Positions 8,383-15,190 of a stretch of 64,000 nt of DNA are shown here, in pieces. The translations under genes were made by a program, and so were the position numbers. The DNA lies in assembly GCA_965228045.1 (NCBI GenBank), contig OZ245789.1, positions 124,001-188,000 of the forward strand. Direction: 5' to 3'. The DNA comes from JANQEU01 sp965228045 (GTDB lineage: Bacteria > Bacteroidota > Bacteroidia > Cytophagales > Cyclobacteriaceae). Every line of letters begins with the position of its first letter. Within the stretch, counting starts at the first letter, position 1. Under the pieces are notes generated by a model. It was not told the DNA's origin. It ran no database searches and saw only the letters and a program-made list of their open reading frames with translations.

Positions 8383-8406
8383 GGGAATGACATACTTGTG
8401 TAACCC
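8383..8406 (+). repeat. Left terminal inverted repeat of the IS1595 element
   Basis: Begins GGGAATGACATAC reading inward, identical over 13 bases to the right end and matching 20 of 24 bases overall. The similarity continues weakly for about 20 more bases with one gap. Confidence 0.88.
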
Positions 8407-8446
8407 ACTGAATATTTGTCTCATACGAAAACCGATTTTCGATTTT

Positions 8447-8770
8447 TTACTTTTTATTGAATGATTCCCATTCTCTTAAAAGCCTTTCCCCTTCTTGCTT
8501 AATAGCATTATCAGCCTCTTCATTACCCGTCAAAACAAAATGCCAATCAAATAAACCATCTTTCGTGGTTGTTGTATGAATTTGATTGATAGCATTAGGA
8601 TAGTTTTTTGCCATATAGGCTCGAAGCTTATTATAAAGGTATTCTCCTTTAGTCATCTTTTCAGGATCACTACTGGACAAAATGGCTTTTAATGGATTAA
8701 TCAATCCCTTGTCAGACTTAACGTCTTTTTCGAAGTCCTCTTTCTTTATGTCCTTATCTTTATCTGACAT
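8447..8770 (-). CDS. Hypothetical cargo protein of the IS1595 element
   Basis: 107 residues, not recognised. The N-terminus is highly charged (MSDKDKDIKKEDFEKD), followed by a helical part with KMTKGEYLYNKLRAYM and a C-terminal LFDWHFVLTGNEEADNAIKQEGERLL. No signal peptide or membrane segment. The ATG at 8768-8770 is preferred over an upstream one because it leaves a 20-base gap to the divergent HEPN-like gene that holds a -7 box. It points toward the left element end and the esterase gene, so its transcript could read through into the esterase. Confidence 0.6.
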   Translation of the reverse strand: MSDKDKDIKKEDFEKDVKSDKGLINPLKAILSSSDPEKMTKGEYLYNKLRAYMAKNYPNAINQIHTTTTKDGLFDWHFVLTGNEEADNAIKQEGERLLREWESFNKK

Positions 8771-8777
8771 ATAACTA

Positions 8778-8785
8778 CAAAGATA
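8778..8785 (-). promoter_or_regulatory. Candidate -7 box for the 8447-8770 cargo gene
   Basis: The minus strand reads TATCTTTG, a full match to TAnnTTTG, seven bases before the ATG. Transcription would start at or near the start codon, giving a leaderless or nearly leaderless message. It sits in the 20-base gap between the two divergent cargo genes. Confidence 0.4.
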
Positions 8786-8790
8786 CAAAC

Positions 8791-9341
8791 ATGGAATTAA
8801 CCGATGATCAGCATAAAGTGTTAAATAAAATGTCAGAAAGATGTAGGCTGTTTAGAGGGATGATAATTCAGGACATGATTGATTTAGAGCGTTCAGTAGA
8901 TATGGCAATAAGTGGCTATATAACAGACAAGCCAGACATGTTTTTTGAATTGATGGGCATTATTGAAATAAACGATGCAATAATGATGCGTACTAAAGTC
9001 TAAGATTATAGCCTATCTGGCGAAAATTAGATTCCCTGATTTTCACGCTCAAAATCCTAAATACCTGACAAAACTGGACAGCTTAATAGAGCTTAGAAAT
9101 AAAGTTGCGCATAGGAAAATGGATGATTCTAAGGACAGAATTAATAACTATGATGGGGATACCGTTTACTTAAGGTGGCTAACGTCCCAAAAGAGCAAAC
9201 CAAAGGTTAAAATATGAGCCTCTTAATAATGAGGTAATAGGGTCGTTCAAATCAGACCTTATTCATGTAATGATCAAAACAACAGAGCTATTATATGAGG
9301 TTGAAAAAGAGAGAAAAGTAAGATCAGAGGGGGATCGGTAA
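8791..9341 (+). pseudogene. HEPN-like protein gene broken by two frameshifts
   Basis: Three reading frames chain into one protein of about 180 residues. Frame one (8791-9003) gives MELTDDQHKVLNKMSERCRL... to MMRTKV. A +1 shift near 8996 continues with KIIAYLAKIRFPDFHAQNP and then ELRNKVAHRKMDD up to a stop at 9215. A second +1 shift near 9210 continues KYEPLNNEVIGSFKSDLIHV to the stop at 9339. RNKVAH fits the HEPN RNase motif R-x4-6-H, and an all-helical layout agrees. The intact first part codes for only 70 residues without the motif. Decay after transfer is the simplest reading; sequencing error is the alternative. Confidence 0.65.
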
Positions 9342-9404
9342 TTAAATCCTGTCAGGAATCGCCTGTCGTTCATAAACTACTGTCCTTATTCCCTCATCCC
9401 TAAC

Positions 9405-10358
9405 CTAATTAGATTTCTTTGTAAGAGTCTTATAATCTAACCTTCCTTGCACGTTTGATAGCGTAATATCAAATTTCGAACCGTCGGTAAATTCACGGTT
9501 ATTATATCGGTAAGCAAACTCATTCACATAACGTGAAAGGTGCTTAGTACTTGTGTGGTGATAGATACCAAAAATACCTCTTTTAAGGATTGCCCAGAAT
9601 GATTCGATTGAGTTAGTATGAGCGTTGCCGTTTACATATTCACCTGCTCTATGCTTAACAACCTCATGTTCATAATACCATTCCAGTGTGCGATAAGATA
9701 TATACTCATCTGAGTAAATTTTTGCACCTTCTGCAACCTTTGCCCTCATAATAGGGATAAGAGTCCTAGACTTTGTGTTGTCCACTGGAAGGGCGTAAAC
9801 CTTTCCACCTCTTTCTATGATACCTAATACGGGTGTATTCTCCTTTATTGCAAGTCCACTTTCGTGTCTTTTGATTTTTGACTTGTGCTTGTTCTTAGCC
9901 AGTCCTCCAATAAAAGTTTCGTCAACTTCCACCTCGCTATTCTCTGAGAATTTTTCTTCATCAGGCTTGAACGTCTCACGTATTCTTTGAAGTACAAACC
10001 ATGCTGATTTCTGTGTTACTTTAATGTCCTTTGCTAACTGATGGCTAGAAACACCTTTCTTATGCGCTGTCACTAGGTAGATAGCCACAAACCATTTTCT
10101 AAGAGGTATTTTGCTTTCTTGGAAGATTGTACCAACTCTAACTGATGCATGCTTTCTGCAAGATGCGCACTTGTATCTCTTACCACGTCCTTTAACCTGG
10201 ATTTCATAGACCTTATCATGTCCACAATGAGAACACGTAGGGTTACCATTCCAACGCAACTTGGATAGATAATCTTCGCATTTTTCTTCCGTATCGAAGT
10301 AGTCCAAAAGTTCAAATAAGCTGTCGAAATCACGTAGGTTTTTAGAATACTTGCACAT
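9405..10358 (-). CDS. IS1595-family transposase (ISXO2-like)
   Basis: 317 residues, apparently intact. The N-terminal zinc ribbon has C42, C45 (CSHC) and C64, C67 (CASC), typical of ISXO2-like transposases. The DDE-type core shows D146 in EVDETFIGG, D217 in YSDEY, and HTNSIESFWAILKRG (247-261) with N249, E252 and K259. It catalyses cut-and-paste or replicative movement of the surrounding element. It lies between the cargo genes, in opposite orientation to the broken HEPN-like gene and the 10446 gene. With an intact reading frame and matching ends the element could still be mobile. Confidence 0.95.
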   Translation of the reverse strand: MCKYSKNLRDFDSLFELLDYFDTEEKCEDYLSKLRWNGNPTCSHCGHDKVYEIQVKGRGKRYKCASCRKHASVRVGTIFQESKIPLRKWFVAIYLVTAHKKGVSSHQLAKDIKVTQKSAWFVLQRIRETFKPDEEKFSENSEVEVDETFIGGLAKNKHKSKIKRHESGLAIKENTPVLGIIERGGKVYALPVDNTKSRTLIPIMRAKVAEGAKIYSDEYISYRTLEWYYEHEVVKHRAGEYVNGNAHTNSIESFWAILKRGIFGIYHHTSTKHLSRYVNEFAYRYNNREFTDGSKFDITLSNVQGRLDYKTLTKKSN

Positions 10359-10445
10359 AATTAATCAGTTATATGTAAATATACGATTAATTTTTGAATT
10401 GGGTTACATAAATGGGTCAAATTTTCTATCTTCATTTTAAAAATC

Positions 10446-10706
10446 ATGTCTAAGGAAGAATTTGCAATCTTGTTCGGGATGCTTAATAAGTTAGGAATGG
10501 ATATTGCGCTCAATAAAGCTATTAACACAGTTTTATTAACAGAAATATCAAAAATGAGAGGTTCAGAACTTGAAGAAATACAACAATCAATAATAGAAAA
10601 GAGAGACGAATTTTTGATAGCGCACGATGAAGCTGTGAAAAGTATGATTTCTGATGCTTATGGTCAAGACCCACCTCCGGCGTATATCGAGGACTTTCTG
10701 AAATAA
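10446..10706 (+). CDS. Hypothetical small cargo protein of the IS1595 element
   Basis: 86 residues, not recognised. Predicted mostly helical, with hydrophobic residues spaced through FAILFGMLNKLGMDIALNK and SELEEIQQSIIEKRDEFL and a short proline-rich tail (DPPPAYIEDFLK). No signal peptide. It lies between the transposase start and the right element end, divergent from the transposase, with 87 bases between them. Because it lies inside the element it is cargo or an accessory factor of transposition; nothing in the sequence decides between these. Confidence 0.55.
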   Translation: MSKEEFAILFGMLNKLGMDIALNKAINTVLLTEISKMRGSELEEIQQSIIEKRDEFLIAHDEAVKSMISDAYGQDPPPAYIEDFLK

Positions 10707-10772
10707 TTTTCCAGATTTCATCAGGTGTCATACCGCCCTCCCTTCCTGATTCGAATAGAAACAACTAACTTT

Positions 10773-10796
10773 GGGTGACCTATGTATGTCATTCCC
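10773..10796 (-). repeat. Right terminal inverted repeat of the IS1595 element
   Basis: Reading inward on the minus strand it begins GGGAATGACATAC and matches the left end at 20 of 24 positions. It is followed immediately by the duplicated target CAAAATCA. Confidence 0.88.
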
Positions 10797-10804
10797 CAAA
10801 ATCA
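10797..10804. repeat. Target site duplication, right copy
   Basis: CAAAATCA, identical to 8375-8382. Joining the two flanks here reconstructs the original sequence in front of the esterase start codon. Confidence 0.92.
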
Positions 10805-11014
10805 TTCTATTGTCTCACAATGTAACAATAAAGTTCAAAAGTTGAAAATTGATTTTGATACATGGTATTTATTAAACTCTATCAATTGTCCCTGTAAATA
10901 GAATTCTACTCCTTCAGGGTAACCCCAAACTAATTTTAACATCTTTTTTCCAACAGGAAACCAACTAATTACTCCTTTCTCCGTTTCTTTGTTTTAGACA
11001 AAAGTGAAACATAT
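10805..11014. other. Original intergenic region between esterase and padR
   Basis: About 210 AT-rich bases. Before the transposon arrived this was the divergent promoter region of the esterase (minus) and the padR operon (plus). The repeat-like TTTTGAACTTTATTG and TTCAAAAG motifs could be part of a regulatory site, but no full TTG/TAnnTTTG pair could be placed with confidence. No gene is seen. Confidence 0.5.
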
Positions 11015-11347
11015 ATGAAAGGAACATATCTTGGAGAGTTTGAAGAACTTGTCCTTTTGACCGTGTCTGTCCTGCACCCTGATGCTTACAGCATTTCAAT
11101 TTTAGATGAGTTAAAACAGAGAACCGGAAGAGCTGTATTGATCAGTTCTGTTCATAAAGTGCTCATGAGATTGGAAGACAAAGGGTACCTGACATCGGAC
11201 CATGGTAAGCCTTCGGACCAGCGAGGTGGCCGGTCCAAAAGACTCTATGAAGTCACCGCCTCCGGAAAAGAAGTGCTGAAAGAGACAAAGGAGATTAGGA
11301 TAGGGCTCTGGAAAGATTCACCTTCATTGTCACAACAAAACATATGA
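11015..11347 (+). CDS. PadR-family transcriptional regulator
   Basis: 110 residues. A winged helix-turn-helix of the PadR type: LGEFEELVLLTVSVL at the start, ISILDELKQRTGR, the recognition-helix region SSVHKVLMRLEDKGYL (about 47-62), and the wing RGGRSKRLYEVTASGKEVL. PadR proteins are dimeric repressors, usually of neighbouring transport or stress genes. It overlaps the ABC permease gene by four bases (ATGA), a pairing very common in Cytophagales, and most likely represses its own operon in response to an unknown ligand. Confidence 0.92.
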   Translation: MKGTYLGEFEELVLLTVSVLHPDAYSISILDELKQRTGRAVLISSVHKVLMRLEDKGYLTSDHGKPSDQRGGRSKRLYEVTASGKEVLKETKEIRIGLWKDSPSLSQQNI

Positions 11348-13965
11348 ATGCTCCGCCCAAATGGATGACTTTTCTGTTGAAAAAGATCAGCAAACCGGAA
11401 CTGTTTGAAGACCTTGATGGGGACCTCTTTCAGCTCTATCAGCGTGATCTGAAAACCAAATCTCCATTCGCAGCCCGACTGAGATATTTCATCAATGTCT
11501 TACAATATTTACAACCCTTCTCCATGAAAAAACCACAATCAAACGGTCTGACCTTTAATTACCTCAAAGTGATCAGAAGAGGTCTCTGGCGTCAGAAATT
11601 TTTCACCACCGTCAATCTTGTAGGACTGAGTCTTGCCTTCCTGAGCATTATCAACATCTCCATTTATGCCTGGAATGAACTCAATTTTGACAAGCATCAT
11701 GAAAAGCATGAGCGGGTTTTCAGAATTACTTACCGGTTTCAAAATGACAGCGGATATGACATCCATTGGGCCCGAGTCAATCAGCCCTGGATCAATGAAA
11801 TCCCTGAAAATTTTCCGGAAATAGAAAAATTGGTTCGATTTCAAAGCTTCAGGCCCCGGGACGTAAAGGTTGGTGAAGAAAAATTCAGAGAAAACCATGC
11901 TTACTCCGTGGATCCTTCCGTATTTCAGATCTTCAGCTTTGATTGGATCCAGGGAAATGAAAGCGCACTGGACCAACCCTTTTCCGTGGTTCTGACTGCC
12001 TCCAGTGCCAAAAAATATTTTGGGGATATAACTGAGGCCATCAACAGTGAGATAGAACTACGACATGAGCCCACCGGTCTGATGCAAACACACATTGTTC
12101 GGGGGGTGGTGGCGGACCTTCCGGCACAATCGCATCTGCCGATAACCTTACTTAGTACCATCAATTCCGTGGAGGACAGGGCGGGATGGGCCTACACTTA
12201 CTTTTTGCTTAAAGAAAGTCAGGATTTGGATGCCATCGAATCCCGACTACCTGAATTCATTGAGAGCCGTGAAGATGACCCTGAAGGCTTATCCGTTCAC
12301 TTCCAGCCGCTTACCAGCATACATCTTCATTCCGATCTCAGTCGTGAGATCGTTGCCAATGGTGATTGGTCGCAAGTCATGCTGTTTCTGGTGATCGGAA
12401 CATTGATCCTGATCATAGCCAGTATTAATTTCTCCAATCTACAAACCATCAAGTCTCTGGGAATGAGTAAATCTGTTGGAGTGCGCAAAGTTTTGGGTTC
12501 AGGCAACTTCGGCATCAGCAGCTACTTTTTTATGGAATCTTTTGTGATCTCCTTAGTGAGCTTATTTATCGGATTAGGATTGTTTCTTTTGATCCAACCT
12601 TCCCTGGAAAATTTCATTGGGTATCCATTGGACGTCCCCATCTGGCTTCTGGTTGGTGGCCTGACACTCATTCTGGCGTTACATACGCTACTGGCTTCCA
12701 TTTATCCTTCCGGTGTATTAAATGCCGTTGGCACCATTGACGCTTTGCGAGGCAATCTGAAAACTTCTTTCGGTGGACGAACATTTCAAAAAGTTTTGGT
12801 GACCCTGCAATTCCTCATCACTTTGTCCATCCTGTCTGGTACATTGATCATCCATCATCAATTCAATTTCCTTACAGATCAGAAATTGGGATTTGACCAT
12901 GAACAATTGATCGCTATCAAGAGTCTTCCCCTGGCTGTGAGGGAAAAATATGAAACTTTTAAGACCCAATTGTCCGGCATTACAGGGATAGAATCGGTCA
13001 CTGCCGTACTGGAAGTGCCTACAGTCGCCATTAAAGATGAAGGTGTGGTACAGGTCCAGGGTCAACCTGAAACTTTCACTACAGACATACAGGTGATTGA
13101 CATAAATGCACCTGAGGTCCTTGGGATGGAGTATGTCGCGGGAAAAGGTTTGCCGGAAAGCATCAAGACCCGGGATTCGGAATTTCAGGAAGGTGATGAT
13201 TACCTGGAATTTCTACGGTCCCAAAGAAGGGCATACCTGGTCAATGAGTCCGCCATGAGACTGTTTGGATGGCAAGATGCCAGTGAAGCAATAGGGAAGC
13301 AAATCAGTTGGTCCATTGGCGCTGTAGAGCTGGCTTCCGGCTCCATCATGGGAGTCCTAAAAGACTACCACCAGGAAAGCCTGAAAGTGGCGGTGGATCC
13401 GCAGGTTTTTACTTACGAACCAATTTGGCTCAATAACATCATCATTCGGACTGAAGCTAAATCAACCTTTGAGCTTGTATCCAGAATAGAGGAACGATGG
13501 GATGAGAACTTTCCGGACATTCCGCTGGAGATCTCGTTTTTGGAAACAGAAGTTCAGAACCTCTATCAACGAGAGCAAAAGCAAAAAGCGTTGATGAGTG
13601 TCTTTTCTGGAATTGGATTTGTGATCACCATTCTTGGTTTAATCAGCCTGGTCGGATTTACGACTGAAAAACGAATGAAAGAATTTGCCATTAGAAAAGT
13701 GCTCGGTGCCAGACTGACGGAGTTTTTGAAATTGTTGGGCAAGGACCTGTTTATCATGATTGTGATCAGCCTGGTGGTGGGTGTTCCGGTAGTTTGGAAA
13801 CTTGCTGGCGACTGGCTCAATGATTACGCATATCACATTGACCTTGGTCCTGTTTACTTTATGATCACGGCATCGCTGATCATATTGGTGGTGGGCGTGA
13901 TCCTCCTCACACAGATTCTAAAGGTTTCCCAAAAAAATCCATCGGATGTGTTGAGATCGGAGTGA
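11344..13965 (+). CDS. ABC transporter permease (MacB/FtsX type) with permease prefix domain
   Basis: 873 residues. An N-terminal cytoplasmic prefix domain (about 1-60, with PPKWMTFLLKKISKPELFEDL) precedes two MacB-like halves, each with a periplasmic core and FtsX-type membrane segments: a single span near 85-105, three around 345-455, one after 480, and three near 750-865. The motifs GVRKVLGSG and AIRKVLGAR precede FtsX helices. Proteins of this class act with a separate ATPase in peptide or lipoprotein export or envelope signalling; no ATPase gene is next to it. Coupled to padR. Confidence 0.9.
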   Translation: MNAPPKWMTFLLKKISKPELFEDLDGDLFQLYQRDLKTKSPFAARLRYFINVLQYLQPFSMKKPQSNGLTFNYLKVIRRGLWRQKFFTTVNLVGLSLAFLSIINISIYAWNELNFDKHHEKHERVFRITYRFQNDSGYDIHWARVNQPWINEIPENFPEIEKLVRFQSFRPRDVKVGEEKFRENHAYSVDPSVFQIFSFDWIQGNESALDQPFSVVLTASSAKKYFGDITEAINSEIELRHEPTGLMQTHIVRGVVADLPAQSHLPITLLSTINSVEDRAGWAYTYFLLKESQDLDAIESRLPEFIESREDDPEGLSVHFQPLTSIHLHSDLSREIVANGDWSQVMLFLVIGTLILIIASINFSNLQTIKSLGMSKSVGVRKVLGSGNFGISSYFFMESFVISLVSLFIGLGLFLLIQPSLENFIGYPLDVPIWLLVGGLTLILALHTLLASIYPSGVLNAVGTIDALRGNLKTSFGGRTFQKVLVTLQFLITLSILSGTLIIHHQFNFLTDQKLGFDHEQLIAIKSLPLAVREKYETFKTQLSGITGIESVTAVLEVPTVAIKDEGVVQVQGQPETFTTDIQVIDINAPEVLGMEYVAGKGLPESIKTRDSEFQEGDDYLEFLRSQRRAYLVNESAMRLFGWQDASEAIGKQISWSIGAVELASGSIMGVLKDYHQESLKVAVDPQVFTYEPIWLNNIIIRTEAKSTFELVSRIEERWDENFPDIPLEISFLETEVQNLYQREQKQKALMSVFSGIGFVITILGLISLVGFTTEKRMKEFAIRKVLGARLTEFLKLLGKDLFIMIVISLVVGVPVVWKLAGDWLNDYAYHIDLGPVYFMITASLIILVVGVILLTQILKVSQKNPSDVLRSE

Positions 13966-14044
13966 TGGTTTTGAAGATTCGTAATTTCAGTCTGTATCTT
14001 TTTTACAATTCTCCTTTCCACATGGATTGGGTCTGCAAACCAAC

Positions 14045-14075
14045 TTGATGTAAAGTAACTTTTAAGTTACCTTTG
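14045..14075 (+). promoter_or_regulatory. higBA promoter with internal operator palindrome
   Basis: TTG at 14045-14047 and TACCTTTG at 14068-14075 are 20 bases apart, a full match to the Bacteroidota -33/-7 promoter. Between them, running into the -7 box, lies the palindrome GTAACTT-TT-AAGTTAC (14055-14070) with perfect 7-base arms, the expected place for a HigA autorepression site. The higB ATG follows five bases after the -7 box, so the transcript is probably leaderless. Confidence 0.7.
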
Positions 14076-14079
14076 CCGT

Positions 14080-14436
14080 ATGAATAAGATCCGAGAGGTC
14101 ATTGCTTATGAAGGCTACTTCGAAGATTTCCTGAACGCCCAAACAACTAAAGTTCAGGACAAAATTTTCAAAATAATTGAAGCTATTGAGACTCTGGAAC
14201 GTGTTCCCAGTAACTACTTGAAGCATCTAACTGGAACAAATGGACTTTATGAAGCAAGAATTCAACTGGGATCAAACATTTGGAGAGTTTTCTGCTTTTT
14301 TGATGGTGAACAACTTGTGATTTTATTGAATGGATTTCAAAAGAAATCACAGAAAACACCAAAGAAAGAAATCGAAAAAGCTGAAAGGATAATGATTGAG
14401 TATTATCAAGACAAATCGAACAAATATGGAAACTAA
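14080..14436 (+). CDS. higB: HigB-like toxin (RelE superfamily, phage Gp49-like)
   Basis: 118 residues, the usual size. The core shows FLNAQTTKVQDKIFKIIEAIETLERVP, then YLKHLTGTNGLYEARI and the RVFCFFDGEQLVILLNGFQKKSQKTP block, typical of Gp49/HigB RNases that cleave mRNA on the ribosome. The toxin-first order, followed by an overlapping XRE-type antitoxin, is the signature of HigBA modules. An operator lies within the promoter. HigA starts before higB ends (11-base overlap), ensuring coupled synthesis. Confidence 0.92.
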   Translation: MNKIREVIAYEGYFEDFLNAQTTKVQDKIFKIIEAIETLERVPSNYLKHLTGTNGLYEARIQLGSNIWRVFCFFDGEQLVILLNGFQKKSQKTPKKEIEKAERIMIEYYQDKSNKYGN

Positions 14437-14716
14437 ATCCTGGAAAACTATAAAAGATGAGGTCTACGGAAAGGAAGGAACTCCCAGGAGGGATCAACTT
14501 GAACGTGAAGCTGAGGGTTTAAAAATCGGGCTATTACTTCGTCAGGCTCGAGAACAAAAACACTTAACACAAAAGCAATTGGGTGAAATCGTAGACAAGA
14601 AACGAAGCTACATTTCAAGAGTAGAAAATGATGGAAGTAACCTAACACTCAAAACTCTATATGATATTGTGGAAAAGGGACTTGGAGGAAAAGTAACAAT
14701 CAACATAGAGGTATAG
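14426..14716 (+). CDS. higA: HigA-like antitoxin, XRE-family DNA-binding protein
   Basis: 96 residues from the ATG at 14426. A TTG 30 bases earlier is possible but would deepen the overlap with higB. The helix-turn-helix covers about residues 43-95: LRQAREQKHLTQKQLGEIV, KKRSYISRVEND, LTLKTLYDIVEKGLGGKVTI. It should neutralise HigB by binding and repress the operon at the palindrome at 14055-14070. An N-terminal extension before the helix-turn-helix is usual for HigA antitoxins partnered with Gp49-type toxins. Confidence 0.92.
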   Translation: METKSWKTIKDEVYGKEGTPRRDQLEREAEGLKIGLLLRQAREQKHLTQKQLGEIVDKKRSYISRVENDGSNLTLKTLYDIVEKGLGGKVTINIEV

Positions 14717-14779
14717 ATTAGATATACGGTTGAAATTACCACAGTCAGAACAAAACTTCTTCACCTAAAAAAATCAAAT

Positions 14780-14823
14780 AAAAAAGCCCGCCAAATGGCG
14801 GGCTTTCTGCTCCCCTTCTTGGG
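14780..14823. repeat. 44-bp direct repeat, copy 1 (terminator plus tRNA 3' end)
   Basis: Identical to 14949-14992. It contains the hairpin GCCCGCCAAATGGCGGGC (14786-14803) and the 3' end of a tRNA-Asn copy. On the minus strand the hairpin is followed by TTTTTT, so it works as a terminator for transcripts from the right. Confidence 0.85.
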
Positions 14824-14863
14824 TACGATCGGAGCAACGGTTGCACAAGGACCTTTTGATTAA
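14810..14863 (-). pseudogene. Decayed partial tRNA-Asn copy
   Basis: The 3' acceptor and T-arm half (14810-14823) is identical to the functional tRNA-Asn. The following CAAGGACCTTTTGATTAA (14846-14863) matches the variable loop and the anticodon region with two changes, but an extra stretch replaces the T-loop and the 5' half is missing. The acceptor stem cannot form, so this is a remnant of a tandem duplication. Confidence 0.6.
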
Positions 14864-14948
14864 ATACCAAAACCTGGTAATAGTAAGTACATTCACGGGC
14901 TTCCTCCGCTGATGCTCAGGATAAACTGCTCGCCCAAAAAGGGATATA

Positions 14949-14992
14949 AAAAAAGCCCGCCAAATGGCGGGCTTTCTGCTCCCCTTCTTGGG
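14949..14992. repeat. 44-bp direct repeat, copy 2 (terminator plus tRNA 3' end)
   Basis: Second copy of the 44-bp repeat, 169 bases from copy 1. The hairpin GCCCGCCATTTGGCGGGC followed by seven T residues on the minus strand (14948-14972) is the terminator of the functional tRNA-Asn gene. Confidence 0.85.
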
Positions 14993-15052
14993 CTCGAACC
15001 AAGGACCTACTGATTAACAGTCAGCCGCTCTAACCAACTGAGCTAAAGGGGA
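14979..15052 (-). tRNA. tRNA-Asn (anticodon GTT)
   Basis: 74 bases on the minus strand fold into a full cloverleaf: acceptor TCCCCTT/AAGGGGA, D-arm GCTC-AGTTGGTTA-GAGC, anticodon arm GCTGA-CTGTTAA-TCAGT with anticodon GTT, and T-arm CTTGG-TTCGAGC-CCAAG, with discriminator G as expected for Asn. CCA is not encoded. The gene is followed by a strong hairpin terminator and preceded by about 140 bases of AT-rich DNA up to the acyltransferase gene. Confidence 0.96.
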
Positions 15053-15190
15053 ATTTTCAGATTGGTTCCGAAAAGGAGTGCAAATTTATCGTTTAATTAA
15101 TTTTTTGGAAACGTTTCTGAAAAAAAGATTTTGGCAATCATCAACCAGCGTATATCCTAAATTGCACCTTCAACCTAACCCCGGCCCCAA

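Larger units (their letters stand above)
8383..10796. mobile_element. IS1595-family (ISXO2-like) transposon with cargo genes
   Basis: A 2414-bp element with imperfect terminal inverted repeats. Both ends read inward as GGGAATGACATAC; over the first 24 bases 20 match. It is flanked by an exact 8-bp duplication CAAAATCA. Inside are, left to right, a 107-residue hypothetical gene (minus), a frameshifted HEPN-like gene (plus), the transposase (minus) and an 86-residue hypothetical gene (plus). IS1595 elements are known to begin with GGG, make 8-bp duplications and sometimes carry passenger genes. The interior looks richer in A and T than its surroundings. The intact duplication and ends suggest a fairly recent insertion. 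Confidence 0.9.

Noticed and set aside
8791..9341. Programmed frameshifting in the HEPN-like gene
   Set aside because: Two +1 shifts without slippery sites or known signals make mutation or sequencing error more likely.
9342..10445. Transposon ends directly next to the transposase gene
   Set aside because: No inverted pair was found in the flanks of 9405-10358; the true ends are at 8383 and 10796, shown by the matching duplication.
14780..14992. 44-bp repeat as attachment sites of a genomic island
   Set aside because: The repeats are only 169 bases apart, no integrase is near, and the first copy continues into a decayed tRNA, so tandem duplication is simpler.
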